From positions 186,001-250,000 of the forward strand of contig JAIUPT010000039.1 in assembly GCA_022315425.1 (NCBI GenBank): a DNA stretch of 64,000 bases, in the 5' to 3' direction. Each line of letters starts with the position of its first letter. Position 1 is the first letter of the stretch. The stretch comes from Pseudevernia furfuracea (lineage: Eukaryota > Ascomycota > Lecanoromycetes > Lecanorales > Parmeliaceae). The notes below the pieces were generated by a model. The model saw only the letters and a list, made by a program, of their open reading frames with translations. It did no database searches and was not told where the DNA came from. Positions 23,470 through 35,700 of this stretch are shown here, piece by piece. Both the position numbers and the translations under genes were made by a program.

Positions 23470-25192
23470 ATGGATATTAGTGTGTATGAGAAGCCAGTGG
23501 TATCCGATAGGTTTCCCGGTAGCATGAGCACTTCTAATGATGGCCTCAGCCATGACCTTCCTCACCTTGACCCCATCGACCGAGCTGCTGAGAAGAGACT
23601 CGTCCGCAAATGTGACCTCTACGTTATCCCGGTGCTTTCCTTGCTTTATTCATTGGCTTTCATCGACCGAATCAACATTGGTAATGCACGCCTCCAGGGC
23701 CTGGAGAAGGACCTAAAGATGACAGGCCAAGACTACAACGTTGCTCTTTTCGTCTTCTTTATACCTTACATCCTGTTTGAAGTGCCCAGCAATCTTTTGA
23801 TAAGAAAGATCGCGCCCTCGACATGGTTAAGTTCCATCATGATACTTTGGGGTATAGATCTGCTGTCTCTACTTCACTTCATTGATCTGACAACTGAGTA
23901 CAGGCATTGTGACCGTTTGCATGGGAGTCACCCAGAGTTACGCTGGCCTTGTTGTGTGCAGATTCTTTCTCGGACTTTGTGAAGCTGGCTTTTTTCCGGG
24001 TGAGACGATACGCTAAACTCGGTATCTCGACATTTCTTACATGGACAGGATGCATGTACTTGATGTCGATGTATTACCGCCGATATGAATTACAATGGAG
24101 GTTCAATCTGTTCTTCTCTGCTGTTATCTTGGCTGGGGCATGGAGCGGGGTGCGTACCCTATAAGACCGTACCAGTTCCTACAGCCATCCCTTACATTGT
24201 TTGCAGCTGCTCGCATACGCTTTGGCGAAGATGGCTGGGATCGGTGGCTATGACGGCTGGCGCTGGATCTTCATCATCGAAGGCCTCGCCACTGTTGTAT
24301 TCGCCGTCGTTTCCAGATTCTTCATCGTCGACTGGCCCGAAACAGCCAAGTTCCTCAGTCCTGAAGAGCGGCAGCTGCTCATCCGTCGTTTGAGCGAAGA
24401 AGAGGCGGATGCGAAAATGGACCGATTGGACAGCAAAGCCAGGCGGCGCGCCTTTGGTGACTGGAAGATTTACGTAGGGTATGTCCTTCATCTGCTCCCG
24501 AGTGACCGATTTCATACGCACTCCTTCATCTTAGCTCATCAGTTCATAGGATCCTGATGTATCTTGGGGTCAACAATACGGGCTACAGTACCTCCTTCTT
24601 CACTCCAACAATTCTCAGCCAGTTGGGCTGGACTGCCGTCCGTGCACAAGTCCTTTCGATCCCGATCTACATTGTCGCCGCAGTGACGTGTCTCATCTCC
24701 GCCCTCCTAACAGACCGTCTCCGCCATCGCTATGCTTTCGCCATGCTCGGCGTTGTGACCGCGAGCATAGGATACATCATCCTGCTCGCGCAAGGGTCGG
24801 TCTCGGTCGGCACTCGCTATTTTGCCGTCTATCTCGTCATGGCTGGTGGCTACATTACTCAGCCCATCACTCTGGTATGGTTGAGCAATAACATGGGTGG
24901 CCACTACAAACGAAGCATCAACGCGGCCATGCAGATCGGTTTCGGCAACTTCGGCGGCATAATTGCCAGCAACATATACTTGACAAACCAGAAACCCAGA
25001 TACCCGGTCGGTTATGGAGTTTCTCTGGCACTGATATGGGTGTGTGGGATCGCATGCACAGTCTTTGCCATTGGTTTGAGACTTGAAAATAAGAGGAGGG
25101 AGAGAGGCGAGAGGGATGCCAGGCTGGGTCTACCCAAGGAGGAGGCAGAGAACCTTGGCGATGACCATCCTAAGTTCCGATTCACCTACTAG
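23470..25192 (+). CDS. MFS transporter, anion:cation symporter (Dal5/allantoate permease-like)
   Basis: Imports an organic anion or vitamin-like substrate across the plasma membrane; the exact substrate is not readable. Five exons: introns follow ..MILWG, ..AGFFPG, ..GAWSG and ..IYVG. Family hallmarks include an N-terminal LVRKCDLYVIPVLSLLYSLA, a DRINIGNARLQGLEKDL motif after TM1, VPSNLLIRKIAPSTWL, CRFFLGLCEAGFFPG, a GYDGWRWIFIIEGL block before the central loop, and YITQPITLVWLSNNMGGHYK in the second half. It ends in a charged cytoplasmic tail. Twelve TM segments are expected and length is normal (about 500 aa). No catabolic enzymes are adjacent, so context gives no substrate hint. Confidence 0.9.
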
Positions 25193-26121
25193 GTGGGGAT
25201 CGCGTCTATCATTGTAAGTTGCTGGAGTATGCGATTAGACAAGGGGGAAACTGACGAGTACAGTACTTGAGAGGTGCATTGTTATTGCATTAGCATTGCA
25301 GGAGTACCCTGATACATATGGGGATGATGCCTTTGTCATATCTCCTGTGAAGCGTTTCGGGCTCAATCCGGAGCAATGACGATACTTCAGAACAGCTCGG
25401 TAATCACTCAAGGACGACGACTTGTTATGATAATGAATATATCCTCGATTCCAAGTGCTACATGTATCTCACAGCTACGTATTTGTATTGGGTATTGTAG
25501 ACAATTGCAAAGACATGGTCCGATCAGGTCCGATCTCCTTTGCCGTGGCATGCATTATTCTTGCATCCTGCACATGCAGAAGGGGATCGCCGGTAATTCG
25601 GTTAGGTAGGGTAGGGGGGTAGGGTATTTTCGGTAAAGCAGGTAATCGAGATTCAAGATGCACGAAATCTCACTCATCTCCGGGACTACGGAGAATTTAT
25701 TACAAAGATCGACGCGGACACTAGGAGAAATGCTACTGTATCATGTATGTAAGATTACCTATAGGGCTAGGTTTAGGGTACTTATGTAAGGTCAATAATC
25801 ATTTGCGAATATATTGTTGCCGCCCGCTGAATAGAGGCCCAAGTATACGAAAGCTCAAGACTGTTAGGGCCCGCATCATAATAATAATAATAACCATTAT
25901 CATCGTCGTCGTCGCCATCATCATCATCATCATCAGTGTCATCATATTGGTGGTCTATAGCATATATATTCATGCCTTCCGCTGACAGGCCCGTCTGCCG
26001 GCCGAGTGGTACCAATAAGTACCTTAGTACCTTAGATTACTTGGCTTTCGCTATCCATAGCCCTCCCTAGTCCCTATCACCATCTTTGGCTTCATAGCAC
26101 CACCTCACCTCTACACTCACC
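25193..26121. other. Intergenic with simple repeats
   Basis: No gene. Holds a G-rich tract of GGTAGGGT/GGGGTAGGGT type (25604-25625) and the trinucleotide run listed separately. Confidence 0.5.
25877..25940 (+). repeat. Compound trinucleotide microsatellite (ATA/TCG/ATC)
   Basis: Consecutive runs of ATA, TCG and ATC units with few interruptions, in non-coding sequence upstream of the AhpC/TSA-like gene. Confidence 0.8.
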
Positions 26122-26815
26122 ATGACCTTCCAACAAGAGGCAGCATCATGGATGTTCCCCTCCCAGCTCTCCGCATCTCCCATACCCTCCATTGGCGCTA
26201 ACGCCCCGTCCACATCAAAGCTCCAACTTCCCAACTCTGATGAGAAACCTACAATCCTCACTTTCTTACGCCACTGCGGGTGCCCCTTCGCTGAAAAGAC
26301 GTTCCTATCCCTTCGTGCGGCGGCCTCCGCCCACCCATCCATCACCTTTGTCGCCGTCTCCCACAGCGATCAATCCGCCACGGACAAATGGTTCGAAGCT
26401 GTTGGCGGCGCTGACAACGTCCGCATCATTGTGGACAGTGAGAGGGAGCTGTTTGCACACTGGGGTCTGGGTGTGAGTAGCTTCTGGCATGTCCTGAATC
26501 CAGCGAGCATGTGGAGCGTGTATAAGTTGGGAAAAGAGCAGGGCATTGTAAGCAGCTTTCCCAGCCTTCTTCCCCCCGGCCCAATCCAACCCCGGTGTCA
26601 GTCACGAAACACGTTGCGGTTTTACATCATTTTAAAAAGGAAATTACTGACGGGAGATTTTGCAGTGGAATCGGCCTACGGAGAGTGGGAGTAGGTGGCA
26701 GACTAGTGGAAGCTTCGCTGTGGATAGGGATGGTGTGGTCAGATGGGGAGGGGCTGCTGGGAGGGCGGACTGGATACCGGACTTTGAGGAAGCTGTCAAG
26801 GCCGTGAAGGAATGA
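26122..26815 (+). CDS. AhpC/TSA-like thioredoxin-fold protein (191 aa)
   Basis: Exons 26122-26547 and 26666-26815 join in phase 0 to 191 residues. A thioredoxin-like core is visible: ILTFLRHCGCPFAEKTFLSL near residues 45-65 (Cys-Gly-Cys at the position of the peroxiredoxin-like Cys), then ITFVAVSHSD, VRIIVDSERELFAHWGLG, and after the intron SGSFAVDRDGVVRWGGAA, typical of the AhpC/TSA antioxidant family (PF13911-like). It is probably a small cytosolic oxidoreductase; the substrate is unknown. The start is the first ATG in a good fungal context. Without splicing the frame ends early in intron sequence, which supports the intron. Confidence 0.85.
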
Positions 26816-27654
26816 AATGTTCGAAGGCCGAACGAAGGCTATGAACATGATGCGAAAACAAGGGCAAATTTGGACAACGGCCGGCCAATGCCCAAAAGGC
26901 GCCATCCGTATACGACTCATAATTGCAAGATTTTGATGCACTTCGAAGACAAGATTGGCTACAAAGGCGCTGTCTTCCCAGGATGACGAGGCCGTGTATC
27001 TGCTTGAGACATTTTATGAGCTGGTAATGATCCATGGGCGAGATTGTCGGCAGATATGATGTCGTAAGACCCAATGGTCCATAGCGCCATGGATCGGAAA
27101 GTATGAGAGGAGCCGGCTGATCGGTTTCTGCTACATATCGCTGTTTGGCTTCACAATCACAAATACCTCTGTGATCGTCCTTCTGGCTTTGGTCGTCCTT
27201 CGGTCATTTAATCGATTGATCACTTCTGATTTGAAAAGAAATGATATCTTGTATCCGCACTAACGCTGCAGCTAGGACTGCCTCGCATCAGGGGGCCGGG
27301 TTATGATTGATCCATTGCTTATTCCAGGTCTGCCATCATGTCGGGCATCACTCTTCAGGGGATGATCTGCTCAGGATGACGATGATGAGGACAATAGCAT
27401 TCGCGCCTCTTGCAATCTACACAGTATCCTTCAAAACACTCTTTTCCATAGTGCTTACCAAATCCACCCATTCGCGAACGCGCTCCGCATTGTCACAGGC
27501 AACGATTTGATAGCACCGGCACATTCAGATCCAGAACCCAGATTCGCTCCTATTTCAAACCAGTTGGTCTCGATTGGTTTCGCTACAGACGACGTTAGGG
27601 GCTTCCATCTCTCAACCGCTGTGTGGGCGCACAACCGGCTCGTTACCCCACACA
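26816..27654. other. Intergenic, nothing recognised
   Basis: Between the AhpC/TSA-like gene and the tandem zinc-cluster gene. Overlapping short frames on both strands are unsupported. Confidence 0.45.
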
Positions 27655-28191
27655 ATGGACCGTAAACAGGAGGGAAGTCGTGTTCAGTCGGCATGTCACC
27701 ACTGCATTGAAAGCAATACCTTATGCAATGGCCAAATACCTTGCCACCGCTGCGGACATTACTCATTGAACTGCGTTTACCTAAGTCGAGCCCGGCCAGG
27801 TTGTCTCGAATGCAGTCGAAATATTTTCGAATGCGATGGCGAGACGCCTTGCCAACGCTGCAGACAACGAGGCTTGCAGTGCGTGTATACTGCACAAGTG
27901 GAAGTGGACCACAGATCAAATGAATTGGCGGTCATGACTAGCAAGTCAGAAGAAGCTTGGCCTGAGCAAAATTTATTTCCGTCCCGATCAGGGGAAATAG
28001 AGACCAGACCGATGGCAGCCAGTGCCAGACTTGGAGCAAGGGAGGAAGGATTGGGGCGAGGAGAGACAAGACATGAGACTCGCGAGCCAGACTCGTTTTT
28101 CATAAAGGAACATAACAAGGGCATAGACGAAGACCATTTGGCGAAATTCAAGCCGGACAAAAAGGAGTGGAAGATGGACAGGGGTGTGTAG
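27655..28191 (+). CDS. Small protein with two tandem Zn2Cys6-type motifs (178 aa)
   Basis: An unspliced frame; the ATG at 27655 starts MDRKQEGSRVQSACHHC. Two back-to-back motifs each fit C-x2-C-x6-C-x5-C-x2-C-x6-C and end in CVY: CHHCIESNTLC...CHRCGHYSLNC (about 15-39) and CLECSRNIFEC...CQRCRQRGLQC (about 52-76). Canonical DNA-binding Zn2Cys6 domains carry Arg/Lys between Cys 2 and Cys 3; here those positions are IESNTL and SRNIFE, so DNA contact in the usual way is doubtful. The remainder is polar, with no middle-homology domain. The first motif resembles the zinc cluster of the factor at 51.2-53.7 kb. It may be a short zinc-binding protein, or the N-terminal fragment of a former regulator. 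Confidence 0.65.
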   Translation: MDRKQEGSRVQSACHHCIESNTLCNGQIPCHRCGHYSLNCVYLSRARPGCLECSRNIFECDGETPCQRCRQRGLQCVYTAQVEVDHRSNELAVMTSKSEEAWPEQNLFPSRSGEIETRPMAASARLGAREEGLGRGETRHETREPDSFFIKEHNKGIDEDHLAKFKPDKKEWKMDRGV

Positions 28192-29384
28192 GAGCCGCAA
28201 ACTTGAAGAGTAGAGGCTTTAGGGAGTTTGGGAATGGATTGTGGTTCTTCAGAACGGATTAGAGTCATGGCCAGGCATCCTCCATCAACCGCTCTTTCGA
28301 GCTGTTTCAACCAAATCTCGGCTATCCCTAACTTCCTTACAAAGAAGCCCCAAAATTGCCTCTACTGTGTAAATGTTGGTGTTGCATCGCTGTTCTCTCC
28401 GAAGCATCCTTTTTGCCGTGAAACCTGACCGCAGTCCAGCTTCCTAGAAATATCTTTCGCCCAAAAACCCTACGAAGTAAGAAGTCGCCGGCTCACGATG
28501 TGGAGCGAAACCCATATTGGAAAATTCGAGTCTTGTTGCTATATACTCTGGCTTGCAATGTGTACGGACGGCCCATTTGGAGGCATTGATTTCTGCCTCC
28601 TATACATTCCTCAAGCTTGAAGCCTCAAATCAGCAGTCGTTCGCGGAGCTTCGAGTTAAAAGACCTTGAAATTATAGAAGCTGGTTGAGCTACGACATTG
28701 GCGGAACCTGGTTGACGGATGGTGCCCATCATTTGACTGTGTTGTTGACTGCACCTCCCTTTTTTTCACTTCGTGTCCGACTCATATCGGTGGCCGTTTT
28801 CCCGCCATCAGACATGTTTGTTTGGTAACACACGGGTAATGCATGGTCTGGGTTCTGCACTTATATAGTAAGGCGCTGTCTGTTACAGGTGTTTCGTCAT
28901 CATGAAGCTGATTGTTCAAGTTCGCTCCCTGGGTGATTTTTCTTATGCTTCTCCTGACTGACATGACCTTTTTGCTTTCTGTTTTTTTCCTTCATGTTTT
29001 GGATGTTTCGATTTCAATACTCGCTTGATGGTAGTCATATACGTTTAGGCAATTTTCGGTCGAGGAATTAAACCTGCCTTGACCTGCTGGAGTATCAACT
29101 CTCAACTTAATTTGCCTCTGTCAGAGAGGCTCTAGTCTACAATGCAGTTCTTCAGAAAGTGCACGGATTCTCCGATTGCAACACTATTTTGCCCTTCCGT
29201 GCACAAATCCAACGCTGTTCCGACCCTCGAGTCTCATCCGTTCTACAATTAAGGCAGTAGGACGCTCGCTGATCAACACTCTGCACACCAGGGGCCCTCT
29301 GGTGTAAGTCAGTGCCACCAGTGCCACCAGTGCAGATTGGCAATGGGTAGCTGGCTAGAGGACCCGAATATTCCCGCCCTTTTG
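28192..29384. other. Intergenic, nothing recognised
   Basis: About 1.2 kb with only short overlapping frames. No repeat or RNA gene was seen. Confidence 0.5.
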
Positions 29385-30277
29385 TCAGGAAATGGTGCAG
29401 CGCCCTGAGAACGAGTCGAGCCAACCAGTTCCCTTTTCCTTTCCAGGTCGTTGGTTCGCCGTGTCCGTGTTCTCGGGAATGGATCCTTGCAACCTGCCCA
29501 CAGCGTTGGTAGCGTTCCTCTGCCCGTCCCCTGCCATAGTCTTCCTTGCACGAATAGACCTCAGCACGACGCTGAAGTTCCCCTCTTGCTTTCCAAAGTA
29601 GCTGGTCTCAAGTTAGCCCACGATGAACTCACATCTCGAACCCTCTCGACATTGGACTCGCCTCCTCATCATCAACCCTATTCTTCTGACCTCCCCTTTC
29701 TTCAGCTCCCCAGCGTCCTCCTTCTCCTTGCCTCTAAACGTAGCTTTGAACTCTCCCCACGGCACCCAGACCTTGGTCACACCATCTCCACCCTCTTCCC
29801 CATCCTCCTCTCCGATCTGGAAATCCACCTCCCAATTGATCCCCGCCTTCTCCCTCCCATCCCCCCTCTTGCCAGCCGCCTCCTCATCTTTCAGTATCAA
29901 AGTGTAGATCTTCCCGTCCCCCTTCCCCACCTCTACCTCGATGCCGTCATAAGCACCCAAATCCCAACTGCTCCCATGCCCACGGCCATCCTGTCCGGTC
30001 CCGGCTGCTTCCGGGGGGCTGCACTGCGAAGCGAAGCCCGCTCCACCTAGCGTGGAGGTATCGAGGTTTCCGTGGAAACGGGCGCAGTTGTCGGGGAGGG
30101 CGGAGAGGTGGGATTGGGACGCGCCGCCGCGGACTCGGTCGTCCGTTGTAGTCCAGGGTGGGGGGAGCCAGGGTCTGTGAGGGGGTTAGAAATACGAGGT
30201 GGAGGAAAGGGGGATGATGGGGGAGAGAGGTACTTCGTTGAGCCGAAGAGTACGTAGGGCGCGAGGGTTGGGTTCAT
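29385..30277 (-). CDS. CIA30-domain protein (complex I intermediate-associated protein 30 family)
   Basis: Family members act as chaperones in assembly of mitochondrial NADH:ubiquinone oxidoreductase or are cytosolic relatives. Three exons. The first (from 30277) gives MNPTLAPYVLFGSTK. After a GT-AG intron the reading continues PWLPPPWTTTDDRVRGGASQ, then HLSALPDNCARFHGNLD, TSTLGGAGFASQ, SSWDLGAYDGIEVEVGKGDG and KKGEVRRIGLMMR, the hallmark CIA30 order. A GC-AG intron (29661-29602) precedes SYFGKQEGNFSVVLRSI, the usual domain end. About 57 residues of polar tail follow (to ..SFSGRCTIS), longer than the minimal domain. No N-terminal mitochondrial presequence is obvious, so it may be the cytosolic type. 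Confidence 0.88.
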
Positions 30278-30520
30278 CGTGCGTGCTTTGGGGAGGAGGT
30301 TTTACATTGTGGAACACTTGAGATTAAATAGGGGAGGTATTTGAAAAAGCATAGGTGCTTGGACATTGCAAGATACCAGACATCCTTTGGTCCTCGCTAG
30401 TAGTTGATGGCCTTTCTGCTGTTCAAGCATTGCTAGTGCATTGAAGTACGGAGCGGCATCGCGATTTGCTGGAGGCAGAGCTACTGTATGCTATCAACCA
30501 ATACCACCAGCATCCGTCTT

Positions 30521-31414
30521 TCAACGGAACCACCAATTCACTGATCCTGTGATACCGCCGCCTACGCCCTTGACGCTATGCCACCATCCTTTCGGGATGA
30601 ATAGACCGTCGCCTCTCCCAACATGTGCTTCATATCCAACCTCACCAGGCTCGTCCACAATGGAAGTGTCATTCCAGACTTGGTCCTCGAGTAATCTCTT
30701 CTCCTCCCCCTTCATCATGTCTTCCCCTCTAAAGGCTGCGGATCCTGACCGGCCCAAAGTATTTTGGACCCGTGCAAAGACCCTGTCCCCCATTTCCGGT
30801 GGCAGGATTCGTACAATCTTATGGCCGGCGAGCTGCACGAAAAGGTTGGGGTTGGGATCACGATGGAGTGGTGTGTACGTCGGTGGGATACCCATCCAGA
30901 GATTCGCATCGTAGATATCGCCCGTCCCAGACTTTGCCACAATCTCGGGCGGGGGCGAGTCGAGTTGTAAAGCTTCCGGTAGATTGGCCAAAGATGCTTG
31001 CGCGAGATACAGCCGCTCTGAAGTGTCCAAGGTTGCGGACCTGGTCCATTCCAGGAATATGTCGAAAGGCACCTCTGCTCGCTGGAAGGAGTCTTCCTCC
31101 TCTTTCGCGGCAGATGCTGTGGACAGACGAGTGAATTCTAGCGGTACAATGGCATCGCCAAACCTACTGAGGTATGAGTAGTTGAGAGACACTCCTCCCG
31201 TCTCGTCGTGGGTCTTGAGGAACCAATTCTGTATGCTTGGAAGTGCATTGAGATAGGCTTTGGGTAGCAGAGCTGGCTTCGATGGGATGAAAGCCTTCTC
31301 GCGGAAGGTCTGCAGGCGGCCATCCTCCAGAGCGCGCAGTGGCCGCCATCTTGCGGTCCTCCTGATGCTATTGCTGGGCAATGCGGCTTGTAGTCTGGAC
31401 GGATTGTGGATCAT
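30521..31414 (-). CDS. JmjC-domain protein (cupin-8 type hydroxylase), 297 aa
   Basis: Probable Fe(II)/2-oxoglutarate-dependent dioxygenase. Single exon. The iron-binding triad is readable: His184 and Asp186 in TPLHRDPNPNLF and His279 in LFIPKGWWHSV, with Lys199 as a candidate 2-oxoglutarate ligand in QLAGHKIVRILPP. The domain ends SVNWWFR with a TGA stop. Upstream helices (YLSRFGDAIVPLEF, RLYLAQASL) match the fungal JmjC/tRNA-wybutosine-like hydroxylase families. The target (protein residue or tRNA) cannot be told from sequence. It is in tandem with the CIA30 gene, 243 bp downstream. Confidence 0.88.
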   Translation of the reverse strand: MIHNPSRLQAALPSNSIRRTARWRPLRALEDGRLQTFREKAFIPSKPALLPKAYLNALPSIQNWFLKTHDETGGVSLNYSYLSRFGDAIVPLEFTRLSTASAAKEEEDSFQRAEVPFDIFLEWTRSATLDTSERLYLAQASLANLPEALQLDSPPPEIVAKSGTGDIYDANLWMGIPPTYTPLHRDPNPNLFVQLAGHKIVRILPPEMGDRVFARVQNTLGRSGSAAFRGEDMMKGEEKRLLEDQVWNDTSIVDEPGEVGYEAHVGRGDGLFIPKGWWHSVKGVGGGITGSVNWWFR

Positions 31415-32798
31415 CAGTCTATCTGTATCAGAAGGTTGGGCCAGACCACTAGAGTAGGCACATTATTCGAAGAAACCTTTGCAAACCCTGCTCGGAAAAA
31501 CACTACTTAAAATTCAACTGCGTCTATTCATCTATTCACAGTGACCTAAAATATGGTGTAGATGAGCATACTCGTACTGTCTACAGTAGCTGGCATGTTA
31601 ATTGGCCTAAGCCGCCTTGGGATGAGTAAGTGCGGCACAGGGTAAGGTCCTTGCTGGAGTACGAGTACATGACATTCCTCGATTTGCTATCTTGTTTTAT
31701 CCGACGAACACTCTTACTTTACAGCTGCAGTGATAGAGGTGGGTAAGATTGGTGGCTGCGCGCCCAAGGGGCCTGTGATTCAACTTTTTCGGCCATGATT
31801 TGGGGATAGGTTTAGGGTACAGATACAGTTATCAATAGGGGCACCAGGGGCTACACCTTCCTCCCGTTCTTCGTTGGTGAATGCCACAGACGCACTGTCG
31901 CTGTCTAAGTTGACTGCCCCAAGCGTCTACTACAGAGCATGTCGATAGCACTGGAAGGGTTTTGAGTCAATAACTATTCATTGAGGTTGATAACGAGGTA
32001 CGGGACAGCTCTGAGGAGCGGATGTTCTCAAAGGAAGCCTTGTAATTTATGATGAGATAGACGGAAAGGGAGAATTGAACAGCAACAACTCACTTGCTTT
32101 TGTCGGTTTGTTTGCCACGCCCTTGACGCTATGCATATCCATGTGAGATACGTTATTGTAGCGTTTTTGGGAGTGTGGTGGTGCCATGAAAAGGGAGCAC
32201 TGTGAGATGCTCGTTTAGATAGACTCTAGCCTGTCCAGTCAGTCAAAAAGAAAGCTAGAAATAGTGACAAATGATACTGAAGACTTAGAGCGCTAAGACG
32301 GCTTGCACTTAGACATCAGTTATCAAGACGTTGCTCAGAAGACAAAGAACAAGAAAGCCTTTTATACTGCATCAAACTTCTTGGTCAGGGAATCCTCGGG
32401 CTGTTTCGACGATAGTCGGGATAGAACGCTGGAGGAGTATGTTAAAGCTGCTGAGGGTTGTGAGATTGTCAGAACCCACACCGAAGCACACGCTAAATGA
32501 GATCGAGATTGAGGAGAGAAGAACGCAAGACCATCCAAATTGCGATACATCTGAGAACCTATCATTGACGCGCTGATTTTTGAATCTTTTGGCAATTCCT
32601 GGCTTGGGTGGGGTCAGTGGGTGTCGATGTTTCTGAATACGGAAGGTTACAAAGGGACATGGAGATAGTCTAGGCACATAAAGAAAATTGACATCTTAGA
32701 TTGCAATTCAACATTCTGAGCTCTCTCAAACTTTCCGTCCGTAGCCCTAGTCAAATCTACGAATTGTAGCCCCCATTGTTTTGATATTGGAGTCATTC
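31415..32798. other. Intergenic, nothing recognised
   Basis: About 1.4 kb between the JmjC start and the ADE16/17 stop. A 65-codon frame at 32303-32500 (+) and one of about 100 codons on the other strand overlap each other; neither has a domain. No TE ends were seen. Confidence 0.45.
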
Positions 32799-35700
32799 TC
32801 AATGATGAAACTATACCCAAAGGTCAGTATCATCCCGCAGTCCTTCACATCATCTAACTCACAAGCCGCACCGTCTGTTCCACAAAAGTGATGCCCAATT
32901 TCTCGCACGTTGCGAAGCTGAGAGCAATTTCAGGGTCAGTGTGTCTTTTCTGGGATGGGGCTGTGAAGTCACAGACGGAAAGACCAAAGGTACTTACACA
33001 TCGCTATCTGCCTGGCTGCCTGTTGGTGCTGCAATGTATTTTACTCCCTGAAAGTGGTCAGTCCTCACTCTCAAAGATGAAAATCCAAAAATTGTGACCG
33101 AGCAACTCATAATTGTACGCGGATGGCCCAACTATAAGTTCCAAAGCACACATACCGAGCGACTGGCCCTCAGAACATTGTCGATGAAGGGAAACTGGAC
33201 TCGAGAGTCAGTCTTTATGCAGTGGCATGACATGGTCATGACTTACGAAAGCGTCGGAAGACACAGCAACACCTCTTAGCTCGTTCAACCACTCCTCACG
33301 CTCTTTCTGGGTAAAAGGCGCGGGAACTTCGTCGAATTTGCTTTCATAGTCGTGCTTCTCGATAACTAACGAAAACCCTGAAATCAATATCTCTCTTTCA
33401 AGACCAGCCTTGAGTTGAATGTGCGTCAGGGTGATAATGCGCCTCCAAGACTCGTGCGTGGACTGCGGTTAGAGTCGAAGGACTGGAAAGGCGTACCAGA
33501 TCTCGGTTCAACTCCGTTGCAAAAAAGATCGATTGCATTACTCTTATCAGGCCTCTTCAACCCTTTTTTCCAGCGCACTCCGAGGGTTCGCTTATGGAAT
33601 CTCATCCACCAGCCATTCGCTTTATCGCCGGCAAGCCGCGTGCAGTGAATGCGTGATTGTTGCCCAGCGCCTTTATCAAACATTAGCTTCACTGATGCAT
33701 ACGGGTAGAGCCACCTGAGCTTACCTAGTCCAATGACTTGGCCGTTGAGAGCTGCGAGATTCCGACAGTCAGCACTATTCATTCAACAACGTCTCGTCGT
33801 GTCAAATTGAGTCTGACGGTCTCGAACTCATGTTCCATGGCTCAATTGTGGTGATTAAACGGTGGTGAGTGATCCCAGGTTCTCTTACCGTAGCATACTG
33901 AATTTGATTGCGTATATTTGACAGCGATCGTCTATTGACCGAGCAGAATTAGCGACATTCCCCTCAGAGCTTCTATCTAGACCCAGACCCCGGTGCTCAA
34001 GAGCTAGATATCAGCTGGACCAGAGTGGCTCTAAGAATTACATACCGCAACTGTCAAATCCCGAAGTGCTACATAAAAACTTGGAGTCAGTATCTCTTAT
34101 AACACGAGGTGTGCGAATTTGGAGAGAAACCCAGGGAATAAGTAGAGGTCGAATGCTTGAGGAACGTCACGTGATTGGCCTTTAGGGCATCGCAAATATA
34201 CTCACCAGATTCTGGGAGCGGCGGGGAGTCTTTAGGAGTAATGATGGCATTGAAAGTATCCTTTGGGCTAATCTTGACGTCGTTTCGATGTTGCTAATAC
34301 TCTCAAGGTCAGTAACAGTCTTGAGCAATAAATTATCTCTCAATGGCTGTGATACGACTCAAAGTGCGACCTGGCAATAGCCTACCTGCAGCTGTAGTCC
34401 GTAAACAGTCCGAGTTTCAGTTGTAGGAGGCTCATACGCCTCATCCATTTGCAAGATCATATATCTACGCAAGCATAAGTGGACATTTGAGTTGGTAGAT
34501 TCAACGACTTACTTTCCACCCTTCTTTTTCGACAGTATTTCTAACGCTTCTTTAGAATAAGCAGGAGCAATTACACTAAAGAAGGATTGAAGGTCAGCGC
34601 ATATCTCTTAAAGCTCCAAAAGGAGGGCGAGACGTTTCTCTAGAATCAAGCGGCACCCAAAGAAATGAGGTCGATATGTTTTTAATGTTGTTGGTAAAAC
34701 AGTTGGTAAATTTCACACACCCATCAGATACTTCGCGCGAGATAATCTGTGTTCGGTCTTTGGGTCAGCATTGCCATTCACGACACACATCAGGGTAGCA
34801 AGCTAAGTCTAGTCCCTGAGTAGGCCACATGTACCTTTGCAGTCGGGACATCCACAGGATCTGAGAGCGCAATAACATCTCCGAAACTTGACCTACGACG
34901 ACAGAGTCAGCATCTTCAAATCAAGGCACAGAAGAGAGACATGAAACATCTCTGAGAAGCATATACTCCTAAAAGGGGTATTCTGCTCTCAAACATGGTT
35001 TACGGCTCAGAAAGAGTTACAGATGGGAAAAGAGCCGTACATCCTGTCAGATCCTCTCGCACGTGCATAAGCCATAGCTAGAGCTGACTCCGAGAGTCCT
35101 TCAATATCTGCGACCATATACACTTCTTTCTCTTTTTCTGTCAGAGCAACGCCAACAGCTGCTCCGGCCGGCGAGACATGCTTGAAGCTTGCTGCTGCTG
35201 GAAGTTTCAGGGCTTGCTTCAGCTCTTTCACAAGAGGCCAGGCATTAAGCGAATCCAGGAGATTGATATATCCTGGGGCTCCATTGAGCACCTTGAAAGG
35301 CAGCGGGCCGTCTTTGTTAAAAACTGCCGCAGGCGTTTGATGAGGATTCGCTCCTGCAAAACTCGAACTCAGTATCTCTCCTTTGGGATGTTTCTAGAGC
35401 CAGAGACATGTCTCACGAGGCTGAGAAGATCTCCGCCCCCCAAAACATGACGAAGAGGGGAATACTTGGTCGGAAAGATAACTCACCATACCGCAAAGAC
35501 ACTTGCTGAATGCCGTCAGCATACTTCTTGCGAAAAAAATCTGCTATTGTCGCCTCGTAGTCTGCGGTGTGCCCAAAACTTCGCGCAGCGTAAAGTTGGC
35601 GACTTTTCTCAGTGACCTCGCCATTGTCCAGCGCTTGCAAGAACTCAGCATAATCTTGTGGATCTGACAGCACACAGACGCGAGCATGATTCTTGGCTGC

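Noticed and set aside
25768..31820. Shared 14-mer TAGGTTTAGGGTAC at 25768-25781 and 31807-31820
   Set aside because: Two short copies in intergenic DNA with telomere-like composition; could be chance and no flanking similarity was seen.
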